A stretch of 64,000 bases of DNA from an uncultured bacterium. Lineage in GTDB: Bacteria; Actinomycetota; Coriobacteriia; Coriobacteriales; Eggerthellaceae. Position 1 is the stretch's first letter, and the number at the start of each line of letters is the position of its first letter. Positions 51,140-60,038 of the stretch are shown here, one piece after another. Made by a program: the position numbers and the translations under genes. Location: the NCBI GenBank assembly GCA_905214325.1, contig CAJMLT010000001.1, positions 62,001 to 126,000 on the forward strand. The letters are read 5' to 3'. Below the pieces are notes generated by a model. It was not told where the DNA came from and made no database searches. It worked only from the letters and a program-made list of their open reading frames with translations.

Positions 51140-51529
51140 TCACTCGGATAGCTTCGCGTTGGCTTTCGAAACGAATTTCTCGGCGTCTACGATGAACCGT
51201 CCATGGGTGCCTTCACCGATCTTGCCCGCTTCGTCAAAGGCGGTGACCTTGAAGGTCAGTGCGCGACCGTCGACGGCGATCAGTTCGCTTTCGCATCGTA
51301 TTTTCATGCCGACCGGGGTTGCGGCTATATGTGATACGTCAAGCGCGGTTCCCACAGTGGTCTGTTTCTCGTCGAGCCGATCTGCCACGCTGTGCGCTGC
51401 GGTTCCCTCCATGAGCGAAATCATGGCCGGGGTGGCGAATACGGCCACACTTCCGCTCCCAAGGGCGATGGCGGTGTTTTCGGCGGTGCACAAAACCTCT
51501 TCGGTATTCTTCATTCCTGGTTCGAGCAT
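51140..51529 (-). CDS. FlK-type thioesterase
   Basis: A 129-residue hot-dog-fold protein. The sequence VAVFATPAMISLMEGTAAHSVADRLDEKQTTVGTALDVSHIAATPVGMKIR carries the FlK-like catalytic triad region (Thr, Glu, His) of fluoroacetyl-CoA thioesterase relatives. It should hydrolyse a small acyl-CoA. It has AAAGGA upstream of the ATG at 51529. It lies 132 bases after the dehydratase operon on the same strand, which hints at acyl-CoA handling there. The substrate is unknown. Confidence 0.8.
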   Translation of the reverse strand: MLEPGMKNTEEVLCTAENTAIALGSGSVAVFATPAMISLMEGTAAHSVADRLDEKQTTVGTALDVSHIAATPVGMKIRCESELIAVDGRALTFKVTAFDEAGKIGEGTHGRFIVDAEKFVSKANAKLSE

Positions 51530-51661
51530 GGGCTTTCCTTTCGATCATGTCGATGCGTCGCACGCACTGCTTATCATCGTGCAAAACATATCATGTCGTA
51601 TGGTTTCGTGATCGATGATCGCTTGAAGCCCCGTTTTCCTCCATTATTTCGGCAGGTCTTT

Positions 51662-52789
51662 TCAGGAGAGAATCTCTTTGAATGCCTGAATACGCGTAGC
51701 CGCCTGTTCGTCGAGGTGTGCCTGGTTTTCCGTTTCGAGGTAGAGCAGAGGTAGGCCTGCCGCTTCGAAGTCCTTTTTGAGGATGGGATAATCGAATTCC
51801 TCCTCCTCGCAGAACTTGATGATGCTGACCAAAATACCGTCGGCTTGGCGTTTTCGGGCAAGATCGACGAGCATAGGACCACGCAACTTCTTGGGATCGA
51901 AGAGCACCGAACATCCTTCGATGTGAGGCCATATACGGGCCAACGACACGAAGGGGTCCACGTGGGCGGGCGCGTCGGTTTCGAAACGTTTCGACTCGCT
52001 GACTATATCGTCACCGACGATGGCGATGTTCTGCTCTTCGAGGGCCGAGAGCAGCTCCTTGGAGTCGATGAGGATGCTGGTTGCGACGAGGCGGATGCCC
52101 TCGAAGGGGTATACGGGACGTTTTTCGAGTTCACCGATGAGCTCATCCATCAGTTCGCAGTGAATCTCCACCGGCATGATCTGTGCACTTTTGAATACGA
52201 AATGACGCTTGGTCGGCGTGATGATGTCCAAGTGGTCGCAGGCCGCTTCGGAGAATCGCCGCATGAGGGCTTTCTGTCTGTTGTAGAGCCGGATGCTTTG
52301 AAAGAGCTTCGCATCGGTCAATTTCTCTCCCGAGATCTCCTCCAGTTGCTTCTGAATGCGATGGAGCTCGTTGACATAGTAGTCCTCGGCGGCTTGCGTT
52401 TTACGGTTGACGGGCTGCGTAAGGGATATGACGGGCATATCCTTTTTGGCGTATTTCCAGTTTTCCTCCAAATTACGCAATCCGTCACATGTGGTGGGAA
52501 TGATGATTCCCGAAAGGAAATCGTAATCGCCCCGAAGGCCGAATTCCAAAAGGGAGAGCAGAATGGAGCAGTAGAAGACGGGATAGTAGCGATGCGCCTC
52601 GCTGGGATCGATGTTGCCGCCCCATAGTTCGACGGGGTAGAGTCCCGCGGCATGCACCAATTCGTAGGGTGCGAAGTAGGGTATACACCCCACCACCTTC
52701 TTGCCGGTCACGTTGTAGCGCTCGACGCTGCGGCGGGGGTGTTCGGCACTTTCTTCGAACTGAGCGAGAATTTCATTGATGCGTTCCAT
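51662..52789 (-). CDS. 2-hydroxyacyl-CoA dehydratase subunit (HgdB/FldC-like)
   Basis: A 375-residue iron-sulfur protein. GCIPYFAPYELVHAAGLYPVELWGG, IIIPTTCDGLRNLEENW and IIKFCEEEEFDYPILKKDFEAAGLPLLYLETE are the family core strings, with Cys ligands for a 4Fe-4S cluster. It forms a heterodimer with the protein encoded directly upstream and removes water from (R)-2-hydroxyacyl-CoA by ketyl-radical chemistry once the activator reduces it. GGGAGGTAG precedes the ATG. The substrate (phenyllactyl, hydroxyglutaryl or other) cannot be read from sequence. Confidence 0.9.
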   Translation of the reverse strand: MERINEILAQFEESAEHPRRSVERYNVTGKKVVGCIPYFAPYELVHAAGLYPVELWGGNIDPSEAHRYYPVFYCSILLSLLEFGLRGDYDFLSGIIIPTTCDGLRNLEENWKYAKKDMPVISLTQPVNRKTQAAEDYYVNELHRIQKQLEEISGEKLTDAKLFQSIRLYNRQKALMRRFSEAACDHLDIITPTKRHFVFKSAQIMPVEIHCELMDELIGELEKRPVYPFEGIRLVATSILIDSKELLSALEEQNIAIVGDDIVSESKRFETDAPAHVDPFVSLARIWPHIEGCSVLFDPKKLRGPMLVDLARKRQADGILVSIIKFCEEEEFDYPILKKDFEAAGLPLLYLETENQAHLDEQAATRIQAFKEILS

Positions 52790-52791
52790 GT

Positions 52792-54012
52792 CTACCTCCC
52801 GTTCCGGATACGTTCTTCCATGACTTCCGCCAGTCCTTGGACACGTGTTTCATATTGGGCTTTCGAGAAAATGCGTGGATCGGCCTGGTCGCCGTCGAAG
52901 GTTGCGTAGGGGATCCCCAGCTCCTTTTCGAGCTGACGGGACGTTTCGAACATGATACCCGCCCAGGGCTTGCAGCTTCTCGCCACGTTGCATAGTGTGC
53001 CATCGCAATGGTAGTCCTCGATGAGCTTACGCCGCCGTTGTAAGGCCAGCTCTATGCCTTGGGAATTGTTCGTGCTGGAGTAACCCCGGCAGTATCCGTC
53101 CAAGTCATCGAAGGATGTACCGAAGATGTTGCAGTAGATGGAACCCACCGTGTTGATACCCAGTCCGGCGAGCGTTTCGGAATTGTGGCGCAAATAGGGC
53201 CAACAGGCCATGCCTTCGTACATGAGGCGGTATTTCTCTTCGCCTTTGAAGGCGTAATCACCGCTTTCAAGCCTCTCGCGCAATTCGGCTATGTAGGCTT
53301 TCAGGATTTCAGTCGTTTCGGGGCGCCCCTTGGCGACCACCATCAAGGCCATGAAGTTGTAGCCGTCGAAGCCGTTGACGGGAGAAGGCTTGTTGTTGCC
53401 GATCAGGTCGAGGGCTTCGGTGAAAAGGGCTCCGTTTTCACTGGAGATGCGAAGGATCTCGTAGAATTTTTCGTAATCGAACGATCGTCCGGTGATTTCC
53501 TCCAGTTGGTCTATGACGTATTGCAGCTGACTTTTGATATAGGCGATCTTGTTGGGGGTGTAGTGATCGTCGGTATTGTAGGGGATATCGAAAAGGATGA
53601 ACGGGATGTCCAGATTGCGCGCTAGGTTCTCGTACCATTTGATGACCGTCGTGCAGATGTTGTTGCATACGCACAGAAAATCGGGCGCGGGAACGTCCAA
53701 TCCAAAACCGAAATCCCCGTCGCGTTCGACGAATCCCAGGTTGATACGTGCATACGAGCACAGATCCATCGAGTATCCTAGTCCCTCGGCTTTCTCGCAG
53801 AAGGGGATGGCACCTTTTTTCGATGCTACGGCGGCGCTGTGGTTTTCGGGGTACATGATTTTGAGATCGAAGGTTTGGCAGATTTCCTTGGGGAAATTCG
53901 AAGTCGACCACCCTATGAGTTCGCCCCGCTCTTTGGCCTCACGGATTTCGTCGTAGGTTTTGGCGGTGAATTCCTGGAGTAGCTGTCTGCTCGTTTTCTT
54001 TTCTGGTCCCAT
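52792..54012 (-). CDS. 2-hydroxyacyl-CoA dehydratase subunit (HgdA/FldB-like)
   Basis: A 406-residue subunit. It has LIGWSTSNFPKEICQTFDLKIMYPENHSAAVASKKGAIPFCEKAE, YARINLGFV, DFLCVCNNICTTVIKWYENLARNLDIPFILFDIPYNTD and CNVARSCKPWAGIMFETSR. These match the larger subunit of the HgdAB/FldBC/benzoyl-CoA-reductase-like family. The ATG at 54012 is chosen for its GGAGG 5 bases upstream; an ATG at 54024 is in frame. It sits between the activator gene and the second subunit with gaps of 46 and 2 bases, one operon. Confidence 0.9.
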   Translation of the reverse strand: MGPEKKTSRQLLQEFTAKTYDEIREAKERGELIGWSTSNFPKEICQTFDLKIMYPENHSAAVASKKGAIPFCEKAEGLGYSMDLCSYARINLGFVERDGDFGFGLDVPAPDFLCVCNNICTTVIKWYENLARNLDIPFILFDIPYNTDDHYTPNKIAYIKSQLQYVIDQLEEITGRSFDYEKFYEILRISSENGALFTEALDLIGNNKPSPVNGFDGYNFMALMVVAKGRPETTEILKAYIAELRERLESGDYAFKGEEKYRLMYEGMACWPYLRHNSETLAGLGINTVGSIYCNIFGTSFDDLDGYCRGYSSTNNSQGIELALQRRRKLIEDYHCDGTLCNVARSCKPWAGIMFETSRQLEKELGIPYATFDGDQADPRIFSKAQYETRVQGLAEVMEERIRNGR

Positions 54013-54058
54013 GGTTTCCTCCATTCGGTTGGGGATTTCGGGTGTGCTGTTCGGCTGG

Positions 54059-54853
54059 TCAAGCGGAAAGAGGCGCCTGCCGCTCCCATTCCTGTGCGGC
54101 GAGAAGGGCAGCCCCGAGGGCGCCCATGAGTTGTACGTCGTCGGGGACGGATACAGGCGTGCCCAGTGTTCGTGTCAGCGCTCGGACAACTCCTTGGTTC
54201 TGGGCGACGCCACCGCTCATGACCACCATATCGACGATGCCGAGACGCCGCGCCAATCCCGCGGTGCGTTTGGCAACGGATTCGTGTATTCCCGCAATTA
54301 TGTTGGGGATCTTCTCTCCGTTGGCGAGATGCGATATGACTTCCGATTCGGCGAAAACCGTACAGGTGGAGCTGATCTCCACCAAGGCATCGGCTTGGGC
54401 ATCGAGTGTTCCCAGCTGATCGGTGGTGGTTTCCAGTACGCCTGCCATGACATCGAGAAAACGTCCGGTTCCCGCTGCGCATTTCTCGTTCATGATGAAG
54501 TTGTCCAACGTCCCCTTTTCGCTCAGGCGCAGTGCCTTGACATCCTGTCCGCCGATGTCGATTATGGTGCGGGCTCCGGGCATTGCGTGGCTGATACCTT
54601 TGGCGTGGCAACTCAATTCACTGATTTGCTTGTCGGCTCGATCGAATCGCAGACGTCCGTATCCGGTGGCTACGGTGTAGGCGATATCATCGAAGGAAAG
54701 TCCCGTTGAAGAGAATAGGCTCTCAAGTGCTTTTTCGGTACCCGATGTTCCGGCACCGAAATTGATGATGGCGCTGCCCACTACCACCTCGCCGTTTTCC
54801 ATGATCAGCGTTTTGGTGGCAGTCGAGCCTATATCGATTCCCAGCGTGTACAT
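54059..54853 (-). CDS. 2-hydroxyacyl-CoA dehydratase activator (HgdC/FldI-like ATPase)
   Basis: A 264-residue ASKHA-fold ATPase. It has the phosphate loop LGIDIGSTATKTLI, DIGGQD, the cluster ligands NEKCAAGTGRFLDVM and SSTCTVFAESEVISHLANG, and VVMSGGVAQNQGVV. A homodimer holds one 4Fe-4S cluster and transfers an electron to the dehydratase at the cost of ATP. All diagnostic Cys residues are present. It is the first gene of the dehydratase operon and lies behind a candidate TetR operator. Confidence 0.95.
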   Translation of the reverse strand: MYTLGIDIGSTATKTLIMENGEVVVGSAIINFGAGTSGTEKALESLFSSTGLSFDDIAYTVATGYGRLRFDRADKQISELSCHAKGISHAMPGARTIIDIGGQDVKALRLSEKGTLDNFIMNEKCAAGTGRFLDVMAGVLETTTDQLGTLDAQADALVEISSTCTVFAESEVISHLANGEKIPNIIAGIHESVAKRTAGLARRLGIVDMVVMSGGVAQNQGVVRALTRTLGTPVSVPDDVQLMGALGAALLAAQEWERQAPLSA

Positions 54854-54923
54854 ATCCCCACCTCACTGTCGGTCACGTCGGTCGTGTTATCCGACTCCGT
54901 TCCAAGGTCCCCTCCCATGGAAT

Positions 54924-54962
54924 AGAACATGTTCTGTAACACGTTCTAAAACATGTTATAAT
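54924..54962. promoter_or_regulatory. Tandem palindromes, probable TetR operator
   Basis: AGAACATGTTCT is a 12-bp palindrome (54924-54935). TAACACGT (54937-54944) and ACATGTTA (54951-54958) form a second, near-perfect one. A TATAAT (54957-54962) overlaps its edge. The site lies between the dehydratase operon and the divergent TetR gene and may control both. Confidence 0.7.
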
Positions 54963-55125
54963 CCAAAAGGAACGGGTTAGTCAAGTGGGTGATCCGTACG
55001 GGGTCTTCCCATACGGACCCTTTACGGGAGATATGGGGAGTGTCGATGAAGTTTATGTTTCGCTTCACGGGATTTCGGGGGATTTCTTGTAAAGTAAACC
55101 TAATTCGATCGATGGAAGAGAATCT

Positions 55126-55803
55126 ATGACCAAAACACGTAAGAACAAATATGTGTCGGTTCAGGAAACCAGGGCTCAGGTGACACGCGAGAAGCTCCTC
55201 AAAGCGGCTATCGACCTCGTCAATCAATACGGCATGAAGTACCTGACGGTACGTAACGTCTGCGAAGAAGCCGGGCTTTCCACGGGGAGTTTCTATAACC
55301 TGTTCAGTGGGAAAGACGAACTGATCTCCTACTATCTCAAGCACGCTTTTCTGTCCTACAAACATCAGGCGGAAGAAGAAGCGGTCAGCCATAACGCCAT
55401 CGAAAAATGCCTGTTGATCTATCGGTTCTATATTCAGTGCTGCAAGGAGACGGGGGTGGAATTCGTTTCCGGCCTCTATGCGGCCAACACCAATCCCATC
55501 TTCGATTTCCTTCATCGCGGCGCCGAAGACGAGTTGGTGCTCGACCGGGTGCGCGATTACATCGAGGACGGTAAGAAGGATGGGGTCATTCGCGAAGATA
55601 TCCCTACCGATACCATCATGCTGCGTATCGCCACGGTGGTTACGGGAATGGTCTTCTACTGGTGCGTGTTCAAGGGGGATTTCGATATCGCCTATCAAAC
55701 GGATGATATGTTGAAGAACTATCTGCTTACCACCGCCGTCGATCCCGATCTCGAGATCAATCTGGCCCCGCTTGAGCGCGAAGGTCTCTTCTCCGAAGAA
55801 TAG
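55126..55803 (+). CDS. TetR-family regulator of the dehydratase operon
   Basis: A 225-residue TetR protein. The HTH is KLLKAAIDLVNQYGMKYLTVRNVCEEAGLSTGSFYNLFSGKDELISYYLKHAF. The C-terminal ligand region contains Cys pairs (YIQCCKETG) and an aromatic FYWCVFKGDFD. It is divergent from the dehydratase activator gene, with tandem palindromes between, so an acyl-CoA or a hydroxy acid could be its ligand (inference). Purine-rich bases (ATGGAAGAGAATCT) precede the ATG. Confidence 0.92.
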   Translation: MTKTRKNKYVSVQETRAQVTREKLLKAAIDLVNQYGMKYLTVRNVCEEAGLSTGSFYNLFSGKDELISYYLKHAFLSYKHQAEEEAVSHNAIEKCLLIYRFYIQCCKETGVEFVSGLYAANTNPIFDFLHRGAEDELVLDRVRDYIEDGKKDGVIREDIPTDTIMLRIATVVTGMVFYWCVFKGDFDIAYQTDDMLKNYLLTTAVDPDLEINLAPLEREGLFSEE

Positions 55804-55883
55804 AATCGGCTGCAAACGGAACCATAGAAGAAAGTGATGTTTGCCGAGTTCGGGTAATGATAAGCTGGTAGACAAGGGATAAA

Positions 55884-55909
55884 TCTTCGAACTTCATATC
55901 GTTCGAAGA
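55884..55909. promoter_or_regulatory. Inverted repeat before the second stress protein
   Basis: TCTTCGAAC (55884-55892) and GTTCGAAGA (55901-55909) are perfect 9-bp arms with 8 bases between. They lie 30 bases before the ATG of the usp gene, and could be an operator or a leader hairpin. Confidence 0.5.
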
Positions 55910-55939
55910 AGAAAGAATATAAGAAGGGGGGAGGCAGCC

Positions 55940-56416
55940 ATGTTATTCGGTAATATCGTTGTCGCTTATGATGGATCGGGTCAGGCTTTGGAAGCGGTGA
56001 AGAAGGCCTGTCAGCTAGCGGAATTGGAGCCTGAATCCAAGCTGCATGTCGTCTATATCACCACGCATCCCAATGCTCAACTTCCGGCGAATTTCAATAC
56101 CGCATCGTTCGATCCTCAGCAGTATCTTTTGTCGGTCGAAGACATTCTCGATCTGTACAATAAGACGATCGCCGAGGAAACGGCCACGGTCGAAAAGGGT
56201 ATCGGCAACACACTTGATCCGTTGGGGGACCGCGCTTCGATCGAAGTCGTTCCCGGTTACACTCCGGCAGCCGATCTGCTCGCCTATGTGGAAAAGGTGG
56301 ATGCCGACGTGATCGTTATGGGATCCCGTGGTTTGGGTGCCATCCGTGGCGTTTTGGGTTCGGTCAGCTATGCGGTTCTGCGCGAATCCAGTGTTCCCGT
56401 TCTGGTGGTCAAATAG
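55940..56416 (+). CDS. Universal stress protein, UspA family (copy 2)
   Basis: A 158-residue Usp-fold protein that is a paralogue of the gene at 179-655 and equal in length. It has NIVVAYDGSGQALEAVKKACQLAE and the ATP-binding signature VIVMGSRGLGAIRGVLGSVSYAVLRESSVPVLVVK. The strong GGGGGGAGG site suggests high expression. An inverted repeat precedes it. Role in stasis or redox stress is inferred from family. Confidence 0.94.
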   Translation: MLFGNIVVAYDGSGQALEAVKKACQLAELEPESKLHVVYITTHPNAQLPANFNTASFDPQQYLLSVEDILDLYNKTIAEETATVEKGIGNTLDPLGDRASIEVVPGYTPAADLLAYVEKVDADVIVMGSRGLGAIRGVLGSVSYAVLRESSVPVLVVK

Positions 56417-56543
56417 TTCTACGGACGATGTCGTCCGATAGTGGTTTCGGGTATTCGATGGGGGTCGATCACTTCGGTGGTCGGCCTCTTTGTGGTTGTG
56501 CGGGTGGGTTCGGCTTCCGCGGGGAACGAATGGAGGAGCGTCA

Positions 56544-58367
56544 TCAACCTTCCAGTTGCTCGGATAGGGTGAGCCACGTTTCCTCGAGGGCATCGCGCTC
56601 GTCTTCCCATTCCCGTATGGTTTCCTGGATGCGGCCCAGCTCCATGTAGTCGGATGGGTCGACCTCCAGTTGATGAGCCTTCGCTTTCTCCATTTTGCCT
56701 TCGATCGTGTGGATCTTGCGTTCGGTAGCCCGCAGCTGCTTGCGGGCTTCGTGTGCCGCACCTCCGCTCAGCGTGTTGTGTGCGGTTTCGTTGGAGATGG
56801 CTCTCTTCGAAGGGGAGGCCGCCCCCGCCTTGTTCCGCTCGTTTTCCTGACGATGTGATTCTCCGAGCAATTCGAGATATTCGTCGACGCCGCGGGGGAC
56901 GTGGGTGAGCTTGCCGTCGATCAGGGCATATTGATGGTCGGTCACGCGCTCCATGAGATAGCGATCGTGGCTTACCAGGATGAGCGTTCCCGGCCACGTA
57001 TCCAGCACCGTTTCCATGGCTACCAGCATATCCGTGTCCATATCGTTGCTCGGCTCGTCCAGGATGAGGACGTTGGGAGCATCGAGGAGAATGAGCATCA
57101 GTTGTAGTCGACGCTTCTGACCGCCGGAAAGCGTATCGACGGGGGCGGACAATACGTTCTTGTCGAAGCCGAGCTGTTCTAGGAGCTGGGAGGGGGAAAC
57201 CTCCTTACCATCGACGACATAGCGTGTCCGATAGCGGCTCAGCACTTCACGCACCAACGACGATCCCAGTTCCTCCAGTTCATCGAGGCGCTGAGAGAGA
57301 AAGGCGAATTTCACGGTTTTCCCTATTTTCACCCGCCCGGATCGAGGGGTCAGTTTTCCCTGCACCAGATCGAGAAGGGTGGATTTCCCCGCGCCGTTTT
57401 CCCCTAGAAGACCGAAGCGGTCTCCTGGGCCGATAAGCCAGGTGATGTCGTCGATCACCGGGGGGTTGTCGTGCGCGTCATAGGAGAAGGTGACATCTTC
57501 GACCTGCACGCAGCGCTTGCCTAAACGTGAGATGGCGGCGCGTTTCAGCTCTACGGTGTTGCGCAGGGGAGGTTCTTCGGCGATAAGTTCCCGGGCGGCT
57601 TCCACGTGGAATTTCGGTTTGGTCGAGCGGGCCCGTGCTCCGCGGGAGAGCCACGCCAACTCACGCCGCATGAGGTTTTGATGCTTCTGGTGGGCCAGTC
57701 GTTCCAGACGATCGCGCTCGACCCGTTGTAGGATATAGGCGGAATAGCCCCCTTCGAACGGCTCTACGCCCTTGTCGTGCACTTCCCACATGGAAAGACA
57801 GACTTCATCCAAGAACCATCGGTCGTGCGTGACCACCACAAGCGCCCCAGTGCGCTTTCTGAAACGATCCTTTAGAAAGGAGGCCAACCACGCGATGGCA
57901 CCTATGTCCAGATGGTTGGTTGGTTCGTCGAGCAGCAATACGTCGACATCGGCGATCAGTACGCGTGCCAGATCGACCCGACGACGCTCTCCGCCCGAAA
58001 GCGCACCAACGGAAGCGTTCCAGTCGATATCGGCGATCAGGCCGTCCAGAATCGATCGGATGCGAGCGTCCGAGGCCCATTGGTATTCCGGAATTTCCCC
58101 CACCACGTTCCAGGCGACACTGTGTTCATCGTCGAGGTGATCCGTCTGATCGAGTGAAGCGAACCGTACGCCCCGACTTCTGAGTACGCGCCCCTCATCG
58201 GGCATCACGCGCCCTTCGAACAATCCCAGAAGCGACGACTTACCGTCGCCGTTTCGTCCTACGATGCCTATGCGGTCTCCATCTTCGACCCCCAACGACA
58301 GGGATTCGAAGATGGTCTTGGTGGGATATTCGAGCGACACATTCTCGCATCCGAAGAGAAACGCCAT
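56544..58367 (-). CDS. ABC-F family ATPase (Uup-like)
   Basis: A 607-residue soluble protein with two ABC domains. The first has GIVGRNGDGKSSLLG, LSGGERRRVDLARVL and LLLDEPTNHLD; the second has GLLGENGAGKSTLLD, LSGGQKRRLQLM and LILDEPSNDMD. No membrane helices occur. A C-terminal coiled coil (RKQLRATERKIHTIEGKMEKAKAH...EDERDALEETW) is typical of Uup, which acts on ribosomes or branched DNA. The ATG at 58367 follows CGAGG; a TATAAT box lies just upstream (near 58384-58389). The frame is open for 46 more codons. Confidence 0.93.
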   Translation of the reverse strand: MAFLFGCENVSLEYPTKTIFESLSLGVEDGDRIGIVGRNGDGKSSLLGLFEGRVMPDEGRVLRSRGVRFASLDQTDHLDDEHSVAWNVVGEIPEYQWASDARIRSILDGLIADIDWNASVGALSGGERRRVDLARVLIADVDVLLLDEPTNHLDIGAIAWLASFLKDRFRKRTGALVVVTHDRWFLDEVCLSMWEVHDKGVEPFEGGYSAYILQRVERDRLERLAHQKHQNLMRRELAWLSRGARARSTKPKFHVEAARELIAEEPPLRNTVELKRAAISRLGKRCVQVEDVTFSYDAHDNPPVIDDITWLIGPGDRFGLLGENGAGKSTLLDLVQGKLTPRSGRVKIGKTVKFAFLSQRLDELEELGSSLVREVLSRYRTRYVVDGKEVSPSQLLEQLGFDKNVLSAPVDTLSGGQKRRLQLMLILLDAPNVLILDEPSNDMDTDMLVAMETVLDTWPGTLILVSHDRYLMERVTDHQYALIDGKLTHVPRGVDEYLELLGESHRQENERNKAGAASPSKRAISNETAHNTLSGGAAHEARKQLRATERKIHTIEGKMEKAKAHQLEVDPSDYMELGRIQETIREWEDERDALEETWLTLSEQLEG

Positions 58368-58528
58368 GTAACCTCGATTCAGATTATACGAACCATAAGC
58401 GACACCCGGATTGCGCGGGTGGCGCGGATAAACCAACGATCGGTCGAGAACGACCACACCTATCATAGCAAGCAAAACGGGTCTACGGGAAACGGTATAC
58501 TTCATTCCATCACGAGAAAGGAGTCCGC

Positions 58529-58954
58529 ATGCGCAACCCCGTACTTCGTATCCTTTGTGGATTCGCCGGCGTCATCTGTGCTGCGCTCGGCATCGTTGGC
58601 ATGTTCCTTCCCGTTCTTCCCACGACTCCCTTTCTGCTGCTGGCTACCTTTCTGTTCGCCCGTTCGTCGTCGCGTTTGAACGCATGGTTGATCTCGACGC
58701 GGGCCTATCGCAACTACGTCGTGCCTTTCAAAACCAATCAGGGCATTCCCGCCACCACCAAAACCCGTATTCTGGCCACATCGTTTTTCGTCATCGGGAT
58801 CAGCGCGTTTGCGGTGAAGGATATCCCCGTTTGGAATTTCGTCGTCTGGTTCATTCTCGAACTGGTGGTGTTGTGGCTGCTTTATCTCATGTGCATCAGG
58901 ATTCCCACCCTGGGTGCCACATCTCCCCGCGAACCCGAAAGGGATTCCCGTTAA
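58529..58954 (+). CDS. DUF454/YbaN-family membrane protein
   Basis: A 141-residue protein with three to four helices. The N-terminal GFAGVICAALGIVGMFLPVLPTTPFLLLATFLFARSSSRLNAWL is the diagnostic YbaN (DUF454) sequence, with G-IG-FLP-LPTTPF and an R-SSR-N-WL amphipathic stretch. The function of the family is unknown. AAAGGAG precedes the ATG. It overlaps nothing but ends 16 bases before the ferrochelatase start and is probably co-transcribed. Confidence 0.92.
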   Translation: MRNPVLRILCGFAGVICAALGIVGMFLPVLPTTPFLLLATFLFARSSSRLNAWLISTRAYRNYVVPFKTNQGIPATTKTRILATSFFVIGISAFAVKDIPVWNFVVWFILELVVLWLLYLMCIRIPTLGATSPREPERDSR

Positions 58955-58961
58955 CGGGAAT
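58944..58961 (+). promoter_or_regulatory. Palindrome across the DUF454 stop and the hemH ribosome site
   Basis: ATTCCCGTTAACGGGAAT is a perfect 18-base palindrome that includes the DUF454 TAA and ends just before AAGG of hemH. As RNA it could form a short hairpin that couples the two genes. This is inference from symmetry. Confidence 0.4.
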
Positions 58962-58970
58962 AAGGCCATC

Positions 58971-59951
58971 GTGAAAACCGGAATCATACTGATCAATACG
59001 GGAACACCCCGCTCACCCGACCCGAAGGACATCAAGCCCTACCTCATCGAGTTTCTTTCGGACAGACACATCATCCGCATTCCCCCTCTTATCTGGCAGC
59101 CGATTCTCCGTGGCATCGTCGTCAATGCGCGCCCGAAGAAGACGTCGAAGCGCTATAGGGTCATTTGGACCGAAGAAGGATCCCCTTTCATGGTCACCTC
59201 CCGCAAGCAGGTGGATGCGCTCTCGCGGGAATTGAAAGCGCGGGGGATGGATGTCGAAGTGGCACTGGGTATGCGCTATGGTACTCCGTCGATAGAAGAG
59301 GCCTTCGCCACCTTGGAGGATGCGGGCTGCCATCGTGTCGTAGCAGTGCCACTTTTCCCTCAAAGCACCTACTCGACCACGATGACCTGTGCCGAAAAGG
59401 TGCGCGGTGTCGCACGGGATCATCCGGCGATTACCCGGGTGGATATAGTCGAGGGTTATGGCGATCACCCGCTCTATCTTTCCGCCCTAGCCGACTCCAT
59501 CGCCGATGCGCAGGTGTGCCGACCGGGATCGAAAATCCTGTTCGCTTTTCACTCCATTCCCCTTGCGGACATTCGTCGGGGTGACACCTATCAATATCAG
59601 GTGGAGCAGTGCGTGAGCGGCGTCGCTGCCAAGCTGGGGTTGGCGAAGGAGGATTGGGCTATCGGGTATCATTCCCGATTCGAAGACTCCCGTCGCTGGC
59701 TGCAACCTCACCCCAACGCATGTTTGGATGCGTGGGCCGCCGAGGGGGTAGGTCGCGTTACCGTGGTGGCTCCCGGATTCGCTACGGATTGCCTGGAGAC
59801 GTTGTTCGATTGCGCCATCCAGCAGAAGGCACGTTTCGAGGAAGCCTGCGCGCGGCAGGGTGTGCAGGCGGATTTCGTCTATCTGCCGGCGCTCAACGAC
59901 AGTGCGGCGCATATCGCCTTGTTGGCAACGCTCGTTGAGGAACGGATCTAA
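58971..59951 (+). CDS. hemH: Ferrochelatase
   Basis: A 326-residue chelatase. It opens GIILINTGTPRSPDPKDIKPYLIEFLSDRHIIRIPP. VALGMRYGTPSIEEA, VAVPLFPQSTYSTTM and the active-site FAFHSIPLADIRRGDTYQYQ (catalytic His) follow, then YHSRFEDSRRWLQPH. VVAPGFATDCLETLFD closes the fold. It inserts ferrous iron into a porphyrin. The start is GTG at 58971 with AAGG upstream. No other haem genes are in the window, so this organism either makes or salvages porphyrin elsewhere. Confidence 0.95.
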   Translation: MKTGIILINTGTPRSPDPKDIKPYLIEFLSDRHIIRIPPLIWQPILRGIVVNARPKKTSKRYRVIWTEEGSPFMVTSRKQVDALSRELKARGMDVEVALGMRYGTPSIEEAFATLEDAGCHRVVAVPLFPQSTYSTTMTCAEKVRGVARDHPAITRVDIVEGYGDHPLYLSALADSIADAQVCRPGSKILFAFHSIPLADIRRGDTYQYQVEQCVSGVAAKLGLAKEDWAIGYHSRFEDSRRWLQPHPNACLDAWAAEGVGRVTVVAPGFATDCLETLFDCAIQQKARFEEACARQGVQADFVYLPALNDSAAHIALLATLVEERI

Positions 59952-60038
59952 TACGTCGGATTCGCGTCGTGGTCAAAACGTGATGGGTGCCGAGGTGTCT
60001 TTGGCATATGCGATAATGAAGCGAAAAAGGAGTGTCCA

